Assembly (NCBI GenBank): GCA_029244985.1
Contig: JAQWQD010000028.1
Span: 1 to 64,000, forward strand
Origin: Gammaproteobacteria bacterium
GTDB taxonomy: Bacteria > Pseudomonadota > Gammaproteobacteria > Pseudomonadales > Pseudohongiellaceae
Length of the DNA stretch: 64,000 nt
Direction: 5' to 3'
Of this stretch, positions 42,505-51,400 are shown piece after piece (positions within the stretch are counted from its first letter, which is position 1; every line of letters starts with the position of its first letter). A model generated the notes under the pieces. That model did no database searches. It saw only the letters and a program-made list of their open reading frames with translations, and was not told the DNA's origin. Position numbers and translations under genes: made by a program.

Positions 42505-43767
42505 ATGAATTTCAGCGAAGGATGTAGTTGGATCGATTCTCGACAAGAAGATTTGTTGAGTAACCTAATGCAGTTGTCTGAAATTAATTCAGGTACTGGT
42601 AATTTGAGTGGTATCAATAAAGTCAGCCAATTCTTCAATACCTATTTTTCTGATACAGCAGATACATTCTCTACAATAAATTCTAACCCTAGAGAGCATG
42701 TAGACATTTCAGGAGAATTAGTCCGAGAAGAATTTGGAAATATTTTGACGTTCCAGAAAAGAGTTGAAGCGCCATTGCAGGTTTTGTTAGTTGGCCATAT
42801 GGATACAGTATTTCCTGAATCACATAGTTTTCAGTCACCAAGTCGAATTGATGAGCAAACGTTGTTAGGGCCTGGTGTGGCAGACATGAAAGGCGGAATA
42901 TTGGTAATGATGACAGCATTGCAAGCCTTTGAATCCTCAAATCATTCATCCCAGCTAGGTTGGCAAGTAATGCTAAATGCCGATGAAGAAACCGGCTCTC
43001 ATGGCTCAATGGAATGCTTGGTGCAAGCGGCTAAGAATGCCGATGCTGGACTAATCTATGAGCCAGCCTTGTCTGATGGAACCATGTCAAGGGCACGGAA
43101 GGGGTCAGGCAACTACACGGTAGTAGCAAAAGGACAAGCGGCTCACGCCGGAAGAGAGTTTGCTAAAGGTCGCAATGCTATTTCCGCGCTTTGTAATCTG
43201 GCAATGAATTTAGAACAGCTTACTGACTTGAAAAATGGTATTACCTTGAATATTGCAAAAGTATCGGGTGGCACTGCGCTAAATGTTGTTCCCGAAAATG
43301 CAGTGTTGCAATTTAATGTGCGCTGCGAATCTTCTGAGCAACAGCAAGGTCTAGAAGAATCGTTAGCAGCAATAATTGAAAAAGCTTCACTGGAACATGC
43401 TACGGAGCTGAAACTGACGGGAGGTTTCTCTCGTCCGCCAAAGATAATTTCTCGCACTAATCAGTTGTTAATGGATTGGCTATCTGAAGGCGGAAAACAA
43501 TTAGAAATAGATGTAAGGTTTAAAGATACTGGCGGTTGTTGTGATGGCAACAATCTCGCGGCAGCGGGATTGCCAAATATTGATACGTTAGGAGTTTGTG
43601 GAGGGCGTATACACACTGCAGATGAGTTTATGTTGATCAACAGTCTAGCCGAGCGCGCGAAATTGAGCTTGAACTTGTTGCATAAAATATCTGAACAAGG
43701 TGAGCAGCTAAAAAAACTAAATGAACAAGAGTCGACTTCGACTAGATTGATCAGCGAGAAGAGCTGA
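42505..43767 (+). CDS. M20 family metallohydrolase within the AST cluster
   Basis: VGHMDTVFP, GPGVADMKGG, NADEETGSHGS, and C-terminal GGRIHTADEF: M20 metal-site motifs. Confidence 0.9.
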   Translation: MNFSEGCSWIDSRQEDLLSNLMQLSEINSGTGNLSGINKVSQFFNTYFSDTADTFSTINSNPREHVDISGELVREEFGNILTFQKRVEAPLQVLLVGHMDTVFPESHSFQSPSRIDEQTLLGPGVADMKGGILVMMTALQAFESSNHSSQLGWQVMLNADEETGSHGSMECLVQAAKNADAGLIYEPALSDGTMSRARKGSGNYTVVAKGQAAHAGREFAKGRNAISALCNLAMNLEQLTDLKNGITLNIAKVSGGTALNVVPENAVLQFNVRCESSEQQQGLEESLAAIIEKASLEHATELKLTGGFSRPPKIISRTNQLLMDWLSEGGKQLEIDVRFKDTGGCCDGNNLAAAGLPNIDTLGVCGGRIHTADEFMLINSLAERAKLSLNLLHKISEQGEQLKKLNEQESTSTRLISEKS

Positions 43768-43769
43768 GG

Positions 43770-44795
43770 ATGTTAATTCGTACCGCACGCCCCGATGATC
43801 TGCCGAGCTTATTGAAGTTATCTGCAAAGTTGCCAGGTGGTATGACGTCCATGCCTTTTGATAAAAAGACCTGGGAAAAAAAGCTGGCTCTTGTTGTTGA
43901 GAGTCTAAGGGGTTTGGAGCGTAAAGACTCAGAGTCAGTCTATCTTTTAGTGCTTGAAGACCCAGAAACTGGAAATATTGTAGGTACCGCAGGCATCGTA
44001 GCAGGTGTTGGTCTTACGCGACCATTTTATAACTATAAACTTAGTAAAGAATCAAAGTATTCAGAATCATTGGATATTCGAGTTAATAGTAATTTGCTCA
44101 ACCTTGTAAACAACTTTACTGGCGAAACAGAACTTATTTCGCTTTTCTTAATGCCGGAGTATCGAAAGAATAATATTGGACAGTTTTTATCACGGTGTCG
44201 CTATTTGTTTATGAGCGACTTTCCAGATCGTTTCAGTGATATTGTTTTTGCTGAAATCAGAGGCTGGCTGAATGAAAATGAAAAGTCACCTTTTTGGCAA
44301 AATCTAGGAGAAAAATTTTTTAATCTTCCCTTTGCCCGCGCTGATTTCATAAGCGCGGTTAATGGGTCTCAATTTATTTCAGATTTAATGCCTAGATTTC
44401 CAGTTTATCTAGAGCTACTGGATCAAGAAGCTGTCGATGTGGTTGGAAAATCTCATAAAGACTCTATTGCGGCGAGGAAGCTGCTAGAACATGAAGGGTT
44501 TAGCTACCAAGGAACTGTTGACATATTTGATGCGGGACCGGTCATGGAGTGTGAACGCGCAAATATAGCATCAATCAAAAATGCTAGAACGGCTTCCATT
44601 AGTAGCTTGATCTCGCAGCAGAGTGATAATGAAGCAACGTTGTGCATCGTTAGCAATCGCAAATTAACGGACTACCGTTTGATTTTGGCTAAGGTGAGTC
44701 ACAGTAACGGAGAAGAAGTTTCTATTCTGGAAAAAGATGCATCGGTATTGGGAGTCAGTGTAGGTGCTCAAATACAAATCTTGGAATTACGGTGA
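43770..44795 (+). CDS. astA: Arginine N-succinyltransferase
   Basis: IRTARPDDLPSLLKLSAKLPGGMTSMPFDKKTW; ELISLFLMPEYRKNNIGQFLSRCRYLFM. Confidence 0.94.
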   Translation: MLIRTARPDDLPSLLKLSAKLPGGMTSMPFDKKTWEKKLALVVESLRGLERKDSESVYLLVLEDPETGNIVGTAGIVAGVGLTRPFYNYKLSKESKYSESLDIRVNSNLLNLVNNFTGETELISLFLMPEYRKNNIGQFLSRCRYLFMSDFPDRFSDIVFAEIRGWLNENEKSPFWQNLGEKFFNLPFARADFISAVNGSQFISDLMPRFPVYLELLDQEAVDVVGKSHKDSIAARKLLEHEGFSYQGTVDIFDAGPVMECERANIASIKNARTASISSLISQQSDNEATLCIVSNRKLTDYRLILAKVSHSNGEEVSILEKDASVLGVSVGAQIQILELR

Positions 44796-44799
44796 AGTT

Positions 44800-46266
44800 A
44801 TGAGTCAGGTAACGCAAAAACACTATGTGGGTGGTGAATGGCTACCGGATAACGGCGAGGATTTTTCTTCAGAAAACCCTGCCACAGGCGAACTCCTTTG
44901 GAAAGGGAGTGCAGCCAGTAACAACTTTGTCGAGCGAGCAATACAAACAGCCAGGTCAGCTTTTGTCGAGTGGAAATTGCTCACCTTTGAACAAAGATCT
45001 TCCTATGTCTCTGCTTTTATCGGCCAAATAGAAAAGCGGTCAGAAGAATTAGCAACGGCAATACATAGAGAAACAGGCAAGCCATTCTGGGAAAGTAAGA
45101 CGGAAATTGCCACTATGATTGGCAAAGCTGCTATTTCGGTCAAGGCTTATCATGACCGAACGGGAAGTTTTGGCAAAGAGAACAACAATATTTCTGTTCA
45201 GTTAGAACATCGAGCAATTGGTGTGTTCACTGTCTTAGGCCCATACAACTTTCCAGGGCATCTTCCTAATGGGCATATTATTCCAGCGCTATTGGCAGGT
45301 AACACTGTGGTCTTTAAGCCCTCGGAGTTAACACCATTGGTTGGTGAATTGATGGTTCAATGTTGGGCTGAAACAGGCATTCCTTCAGGGGTTCTAAATC
45401 TGGTTCAAGGTGGTGGGGAGACAGGAGAAGCATTAATTAATGCTGAGGGTGTTGATGGAGTATTGTTCACCGGCAGCTCGAAAACGGGTCATGCTATTCA
45501 TCGGGCTTTGGCCGGTCAGCCTCATAAGATGTTGGCCCTGGAGATGGGTGGAAACAATCCACTGGTTGTAGACGAAGTAAGGGATAGCAGGGCGGCCGTC
45601 TATATGATTCTTCAATCAGCTTTTATTTCGGCGGGTCAGCGCTGTACTTGTGCTCGTCGATTAATATTAGTGCGTAACTCAGGAAATGAAGAACTAGTAA
45701 AGACTTTAGCGGAAGCTACAAAGAAAATTCGGGTTGGTACAGGGGACGATTGTTTCATGGGTCCAGTAATATCGAATGTAGCAGCCGATAATATCTTGAA
45801 ATTCGAAACCACGCTTACTGAAAATGGTGCTATTCCTATTGTTGCATTGCATAGACCTGACAAAAACTTCCCCTTTCTTCGGCCGGGCTTAATAGATATT
45901 ACTACAGCAAAGGATTTGCCGGATGAAGAATGTTTTGGACCGTTGTTGCAAGTTGAATGGGCAGAAAGCCTCGATTCAGCTATCGAAAAATCCAATAACA
46001 CTTGTTATGGGCTTTCTGCAGGGCTTTTAAGTGATAATCAAGAATCATGGAAAACTTTCTTTAGCCTAATTAGAGCAGGTATTGTTAATTTCAACCGCCC
46101 AATTACGGGAGCCAGTGGCGCTGCGCCGTTTGGTGGCGTCGGTGCGAGTGGAAACTATCGACCAGGTGCCTATTATGCCGCCGACTACAGCGCATACCCC
46201 ATCGCCAGTATGCTCAGTCAATCTGTCGAATTACCTGAGTCGCTTGCTCCTGGCATTTCTTTATGA
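44800..46266 (+). CDS. astD: N-succinylglutamate 5-semialdehyde dehydrogenase
   Basis: ALDH fold with FTGSSKTG, LEMGGNNPL, SAGQRCTCARR; true start MSQVTQK at 44800 rather than 44764. Confidence 0.94.
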   Translation: MSQVTQKHYVGGEWLPDNGEDFSSENPATGELLWKGSAASNNFVERAIQTARSAFVEWKLLTFEQRSSYVSAFIGQIEKRSEELATAIHRETGKPFWESKTEIATMIGKAAISVKAYHDRTGSFGKENNNISVQLEHRAIGVFTVLGPYNFPGHLPNGHIIPALLAGNTVVFKPSELTPLVGELMVQCWAETGIPSGVLNLVQGGGETGEALINAEGVDGVLFTGSSKTGHAIHRALAGQPHKMLALEMGGNNPLVVDEVRDSRAAVYMILQSAFISAGQRCTCARRLILVRNSGNEELVKTLAEATKKIRVGTGDDCFMGPVISNVAADNILKFETTLTENGAIPIVALHRPDKNFPFLRPGLIDITTAKDLPDEECFGPLLQVEWAESLDSAIEKSNNTCYGLSAGLLSDNQESWKTFFSLIRAGIVNFNRPITGASGAAPFGGVGASGNYRPGAYYAADYSAYPIASMLSQSVELPESLAPGISL

Positions 46267-47612
46267 GCGACGCTACAAGTTGCGAAGTTAACTTTGATGG
46301 TATCGTTGGCTTGAGTCACAATTATTCCGGTTTGTCCTATGGGAATGTGGCGTCATCGGCTCATGGCGGCTTAATTTCGTCGCCTCGGGCGGCTGCTTTG
46401 CAAGGTCTCGAGAAGATGATGGAATTGCATCGACTTGGCCTTAAACAGGCAGTGTTGCCGCCTCAAGAAAGGCCCCATATTCCAACTTTAAGAAGCTTGG
46501 GTTTTTCTGCTGAAGATGATATTGGGCTAATAGCTAAGGTTGCTAAAACTGCTCCAGAGATCCTTGCCTCCGTTTGTTCAGCCTCTTCAATGTGGGTGGC
46601 GAATGCAGCCACTGTTAGTCCTTCTTTTGATACTAGCGATGGGAAAACTCATATTACTCCCGCTAACTTAACTAGCATGTTCCATCGCTCTATCGAGATT
46701 GACACGACTTCCCGAGTTCTGAGATCTATATTCAGTGATCAAAGCTATGTTCATCACAAAGCATTGCCTTCAGGGCCACTCTTTGCCGATGAAGGTGCTG
46801 CCAATCATACTCGATTCTGTAATAACTATGGCGACGAAGGCGCAGAACTCTTCGTTTATGGAAGCAGTAGGAAATACAACTCTAGGAAACCATTAAAATT
46901 TCCGGCCAGACAAACGTTGGATTCTTGTGAGGCAATAGCGCGAAGCCACTGTCTACTGGAGAATAAAACGGTTTATGCGCAGCAGAATCCAGCAGCGATT
47001 GATGCAGGCGTATTTCATAATGATGTTATTGCAGTTGGAAATCAAAGCTTACTATTTTTTCATGAGGAAGCTTTTTTGGATAAAAGTAAACTTAAAGAAG
47101 ACCTGAATTCTGCTTTTTTCGGTAAAGAATTGTCTTACATCGAAGTTCCAAGTAGCAAGGTTAGTCTGGAAAATGCAGTTTCTTCTTATTTATTTAACTC
47201 ACAATTAGTAAGTATTCCAGGTTCTCAAGGAACTTCTATTGTTGTGCCAGCAGAGTGTAAAGAGGTAGAGCCAGTTTATAATTATCTAACTGAGCTGGAA
47301 TCAGCGCATGAGGAAATCGATAGAGTGATCTATTTTGATTTGCGTCAAAGTATGAATAATGGTGGAGGACCCGCTTGTTTGCGCTTGCGCGTGGTAATGA
47401 GTGAAGAACAAATTACGAATTGCAAAGCACGGGTCTTTCTGTCCGATGCGCTCTATCGTGATCTAAAAAAATGGATTGAAGCTAATTATCGTACGCGGTT
47501 GGCTCCGGAAGACTTGGCCGATCCTGCGCTGCTTAATGAATGTAGACAAGCTCTGGATCAGCTTACTACGATTCTGAAGTTAGGTCCGGTTTATGATTTT
47601 CAACTCAATTAA
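46263..47612 (+). CDS. astB: N-succinylarginine dihydrolase
   Basis: VNFDGIVGLSHNYSGLSYGNVAS; SMNNGGGPACLRLRVV; ATGA overlap with astD. Confidence 0.95.
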   Translation: MSDATSCEVNFDGIVGLSHNYSGLSYGNVASSAHGGLISSPRAAALQGLEKMMELHRLGLKQAVLPPQERPHIPTLRSLGFSAEDDIGLIAKVAKTAPEILASVCSASSMWVANAATVSPSFDTSDGKTHITPANLTSMFHRSIEIDTTSRVLRSIFSDQSYVHHKALPSGPLFADEGAANHTRFCNNYGDEGAELFVYGSSRKYNSRKPLKFPARQTLDSCEAIARSHCLLENKTVYAQQNPAAIDAGVFHNDVIAVGNQSLLFFHEEAFLDKSKLKEDLNSAFFGKELSYIEVPSSKVSLENAVSSYLFNSQLVSIPGSQGTSIVVPAECKEVEPVYNYLTELESAHEEIDRVIYFDLRQSMNNGGGPACLRLRVVMSEEQITNCKARVFLSDALYRDLKKWIEANYRTRLAPEDLADPALLNECRQALDQLTTILKLGPVYDFQLN

Positions 47613-49192
47613 CGAGACTCTAACTGAGATGCTTCCATCATGACGTGAAAGATGACGTTCTGCTCCATTACCCCACGGATTAAATCCGCACCTGGTCCAA
47701 TAGCATAAATTGCCACATCCTCACCGGCGTGAGTTTCATCTCCTAAAGGCACAAGTGCTTCGGAATGAAAACCTTCATGAGTGGTATCAACTTCACTAAG
47801 GTCGTTCCGTCGCTCATCACTAATTGGCATCGTGTAAATAGCATCTGCAGTATTGCGGTCGGGTAACTCGTAATGACCCCGGCCGTTAGCATAACCTAAT
47901 GTGGTGTAAGGTTTGCCGTCTGCTGCGAGACTGGGCTCGGTTCTAGGTTCGCCTGCGCTGTCGAGTCCAACTACTTTTCCAAGAATTGGATTGCCGCGCT
48001 TTGGGTATCCCGCAATAGTAAAAACATGACTATGATCTGCCGTCACAATGATCAAAGTTTCTTCGAGATCGACCATTTCTGCGGCAGTTTGAACGGCGTT
48101 GGCAAGTTCAATCGTATCGGTTAAGGCACGATAGGGGTTTAAGGCATGATGGGCGTGATCGATACGGCCGGCTTCAACATTTAGGAAGAAACCGTCTTCA
48201 TTTTTACTGAGCAACTCTATGGCTTTTTCAGTCATTTCACTTAAGCTTGGCTCGCCACCCTGGTCACTGGCTGTGTCATGCGAGTACTGCATATTGGAAG
48301 CATTAAAAAGTCCTAACAAGTGATCTACGCTACTAACATCTATTGCATCAAATTGTTCTTTATTCCAGACATAGGCACTATTGCTCAGAGTGTTTAACCA
48401 TTCATCAGTCAAATTTCTTCCATCAAGCCGTTCTCCCTGTCTGTTATTTTCAGGGTCAGCCCCTTCAACACGCGGAATAAAGCTTCGGCGGCCGCCACCC
48501 ATAGCTACTTCGATGCCATTACTGCCAGGAAAATTATCGACAAACTCAATTAATTGTCTGGCAATATCAGCGCAGTCTCCGACTACGCGCAAGGTTTCGG
48601 CATCTCTGTCATCCTCATAGTTTCGTTCCATGGTATGAGCATAGTTAGCCGCAGGTGTGGCGTGAGTAAGCCTCGCGGTGCTTACAACACCTGTTGATAA
48701 ACCTTTTAGCTCGGCGTGTTCCAGAAAAGTTTGAGTGTGATTACCTTGAGTTGAATTGCAATCGCCTCGGGAAACATTCTGATTGATACTTATCACGCCA
48801 CGATCAGTTTTTATGCCGGTTACCATTGCTGACATAGTGCCCGCTGAATCAGGTACTTGAGCGTCGGTGTTGTAAGTTTTTGAAAGCGCTACATTTGGGA
48901 ATGTTTCGAAGAAAAGCTCGTTTTCTTCGCCAGGATTACCTTCTAATTGACCTGCCAGTATTCTTGCCGCTGTTACGGTGGAAACACCCATGCCATCCCC
49001 AACAAACAAAATGACATTCTTGGCAATTGCGTTTGAAGACGCCAAATTACGGTAGGCGAGGTTGCGCTCTACAACATTGCGCCCATCTTCATACCAGCTA
49101 TCCGGAGTTTCTTGGGCAAGGCAAGTTAAAGAAAGAGTGCTAAGAGCAAAGACAGTGCTGCGGAACATGATTCTACCTGTAGATGACGTCAT
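47609..49192 (-). CDS. Alkaline phosphatase, secreted
   Basis: ILFVGDGMGVSTVTAARI; PDSAGTMSAMVTGIKT; IVTADHSHVF; signal peptide. Confidence 0.94.
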   Translation of the reverse strand: MTSSTGRIMFRSTVFALSTLSLTCLAQETPDSWYEDGRNVVERNLAYRNLASSNAIAKNVILFVGDGMGVSTVTAARILAGQLEGNPGEENELFFETFPNVALSKTYNTDAQVPDSAGTMSAMVTGIKTDRGVISINQNVSRGDCNSTQGNHTQTFLEHAELKGLSTGVVSTARLTHATPAANYAHTMERNYEDDRDAETLRVVGDCADIARQLIEFVDNFPGSNGIEVAMGGGRRSFIPRVEGADPENNRQGERLDGRNLTDEWLNTLSNSAYVWNKEQFDAIDVSSVDHLLGLFNASNMQYSHDTASDQGGEPSLSEMTEKAIELLSKNEDGFFLNVEAGRIDHAHHALNPYRALTDTIELANAVQTAAEMVDLEETLIIVTADHSHVFTIAGYPKRGNPILGKVVGLDSAGEPRTEPSLAADGKPYTTLGYANGRGHYELPDRNTADAIYTMPISDERRNDLSEVDTTHEGFHSEALVPLGDETHAGEDVAIYAIGPGADLIRGVMEQNVIFHVMMEASQLESR

Positions 49193-49346
49193 AGGGCTGA
49201 TCCATTTTGAAAGTTTGCTATGAATTTCGCTATGTTACATGAAAATCAGACAGAGGGAATTGTGTAAGCTCAATCAAGAATGGCACCTATCCCCTAGAAT
49301 AGAATATGATCTCCCATACCGTTACTAAAACACAGAGTTAAGATAA

Positions 49347-49565
49347 ATGAATATCGAAATTACTTATTGCATGGCCTGAAACTATCAACCTGATGCTGAC
49401 CGTGTGTCGGCTGAAATCAAAGAAGCGACCGGAGAAGATGCCTCTTTAGTTCCCAGCAGTGGTGGTATCTTCGACGTTAAAGTTGACGGTAATCTTGTGT
49501 TTTCGAAACACAAAGTAGCCAGATTTCCGCAACCAGGGGAAATAAGCCAATTGTTAGCGGAGTGA
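49347..49565 (+). CDS. SelW/Rdx-family selenoprotein with CxxU redox motif (in-frame UGA at 49377-49379)
   Basis: Manual translation with UGA=U: MNIEITYCMAUNYQPDADRVSAEIKEATGEDASLVPSSGGIFDVKVDGNLVFSKHKVARFPQPGEISQLLAE*. CxxU near an N-terminal beta strand, SxGGxFDVxVDGxLVFSK and FPxPGE match SelW/Rdx proteins; absent from ORF track because of the UGA. Confidence 0.87.
49395..49411 (+). promoter_or_regulatory. Candidate bacterial SECIS apical hairpin
   Basis: GCTGAC-CGTGT-GTCGGC, 6-bp stem (one G-U), stem starts 15 nt and loop 21 nt after the UGA; loop contains GU. Confidence 0.6.
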
Positions 49566-49601
49566 GTAAATTTACCACCGCTAATGTTGAGCTCTTCGTT
49601 C

Positions 49602-51290
49602 TCAGTTTTCGATCAGATGATGCTTTGGATCAACCGGGCGCATTAAGGCATTGCTTACCAACGCAATTGCTAACAATCCCGCCATAAGAAACATGGTTGA
49701 GTTGTAGAGGCTGCTAGTTGGGTCATTAGTTCCTATTGGCGCGATTTCCATGAGTCTTGAAATTGTGACTGTATTGGATGCTACCAAAGCTTCTAATTGG
49801 TCGATACCTGCTCCGAATTGTGTCTGAAATGCTGCAGGCTCTACAACGGCAACCAGATCATTGATGGCTTTATTTACTGAGTTTTGGCGCAAGGAGGTAA
49901 TTGCTAGTGGACCGAGCACGCCCGCAGTACTCCATGCTGTTAACAAGCGTCCGTGAATTCCACCTACATACTTCGTACCGAAAATGTCAGCAAGGTATGC
50001 TGGGATGGTTGCGAAACCACCTCCATACATCGTAAAAATAATCATGGTAGCGCCGTAGAAATAAATGAGCCAAATCATGGATGGGCTTGCGCTAACTTGT
50101 TGCGCAGCAAAAGGCACCGAGAGATAAAGTACTATGCCGAGTAAGAAAAAGATCCAATAAGTATTGCGCCTGCCTATGTAGTCTGATGCGCTAGCCCAGA
50201 TAAACCGGCCAACCATATTGAATGCGCTAATCATCACAACATAGGTTGCAGCAAAGGCTGTATCAACAATTTGTGGAAGGGAAGAACCAAAAATTTCTGT
50301 AATCATAGTGCGTGCAACACCAAGCACGCCGATGCCAGCGGTCACATTGAAGCAAAGCACGATCCATAGTTGATAAAACTGCCGGGTCTTTAATGCCTCA
50401 TCAATATGAACATTATGCTTGGATACCAGTTTTCCGCGTTCTTCTTCATTAGGTTCTTTCCACCCGGATGGCTTCCATCCTTCCGCAGGGATACGGTAGG
50501 AAAACGCGGCTATCAACATCACCACAAGATAAATGAGACCTATAACCAAGAATGTTTCTGCTACACCTGTAGCGCCTGTATCAACTACATAGACACCTTC
50601 GGGCCCTGGAATGGCCATGTCTCTGACTTCGCTCGCCCCAACAACAACAACTTCTCTCAGCGCTCCGCCCACTTCAGCAAATCGGCGCCCAGCTTCGGTC
50701 ACTAGATTGACATCGGCAATTGTGCCTAAATAATCTGGTGCTTGATAAAACATACGCATGAAATATTCTTTCATTGGTGTGCCGATCATTGCGCCGCCAC
50801 CAAATCCCATGATCGCCATGCCAGTAGCCATGCCTCTTCGGTCTGGAAACCAGCGAATGAGAGTGCTTACTGGGGAAACATATCCCATGCCTAACCCACA
50901 TCCGCCTATCACGCCATAACCCAGGTACAGCAACCATAGTTGGTGAGTGAAAATACCGATTGCTCCCACCATATAGCCACCGCCCCAGCAGCAGGCAGCA
51001 ACAACACCTACCTTTCGCGGGCCTGCTTCTTCCAACCACCTACCCGCGAAGGCCGCTGCTAAACCCAATGAAACGATAGCAACTGTGAAGACCCATACCA
51101 CGGCACTCAAACTCCAATCATCAGCCGCACTGGTAACAACCCCAAATACACGGGTTAGTGGGGGATTGTAGATACTCCAAGCATAAACTGAGCCTATACA
51201 AAGGTGTATCGCCACAGATGCAATAGGGACCCGCCATCGGTTGTAGTCAGAGGGCGCGATAATGCGTTCTTTAGATAGGAGTCCAGCCAT
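49602..51290 (-). CDS. OFA-type MFS transporter
   Basis: RWRVPIASVAIHLCIGSVYAWSIYNPPLTRVFG; GMGYVSPVSTLIRWFPDRRGMATG. Confidence 0.9.
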   Translation of the reverse strand: MAGLLSKERIIAPSDYNRWRVPIASVAIHLCIGSVYAWSIYNPPLTRVFGVVTSAADDWSLSAVVWVFTVAIVSLGLAAAFAGRWLEEAGPRKVGVVAACCWGGGYMVGAIGIFTHQLWLLYLGYGVIGGCGLGMGYVSPVSTLIRWFPDRRGMATGMAIMGFGGGAMIGTPMKEYFMRMFYQAPDYLGTIADVNLVTEAGRRFAEVGGALREVVVVGASEVRDMAIPGPEGVYVVDTGATGVAETFLVIGLIYLVVMLIAAFSYRIPAEGWKPSGWKEPNEEERGKLVSKHNVHIDEALKTRQFYQLWIVLCFNVTAGIGVLGVARTMITEIFGSSLPQIVDTAFAATYVVMISAFNMVGRFIWASASDYIGRRNTYWIFFLLGIVLYLSVPFAAQQVSASPSMIWLIYFYGATMIIFTMYGGGFATIPAYLADIFGTKYVGGIHGRLLTAWSTAGVLGPLAITSLRQNSVNKAINDLVAVVEPAAFQTQFGAGIDQLEALVASNTVTISRLMEIAPIGTNDPTSSLYNSTMFLMAGLLAIALVSNALMRPVDPKHHLIEN

Positions 51291-51400
51291 TTTTGAAGCC
51301 CATTCTGTCGATCTCAGTTAAGGAGACAGCCTTTGTTATTTTTCTAACCTATAAAACTAGCGTATTCATTTGATTCTGTAAAAGGTAAGCAAAGTTATTT

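Noticed and set aside
44764-44799. Apparent 32-bp astA/astD overlap in the ORF track
   Set aside because: The extra N-terminus (MLKYKSWNYGEV) is an upstream in-frame ATG; MSQVTQKHYVGGEW at 44800 is the natural AstD start, leaving a 4-nt gap.
47609-47612. Tail-to-tail overlap of astB and alkaline phosphatase stop codons
   Set aside because: Real and seen in sequence, but convergent stop overlaps are common; no special function inferred.
49563-49565. Second UGA in the selenoprotein frame, possibly also Sec
   Set aside because: The SelW-like domain is complete at ...GEISQLLAE and no motif follows; treated as the normal stop.
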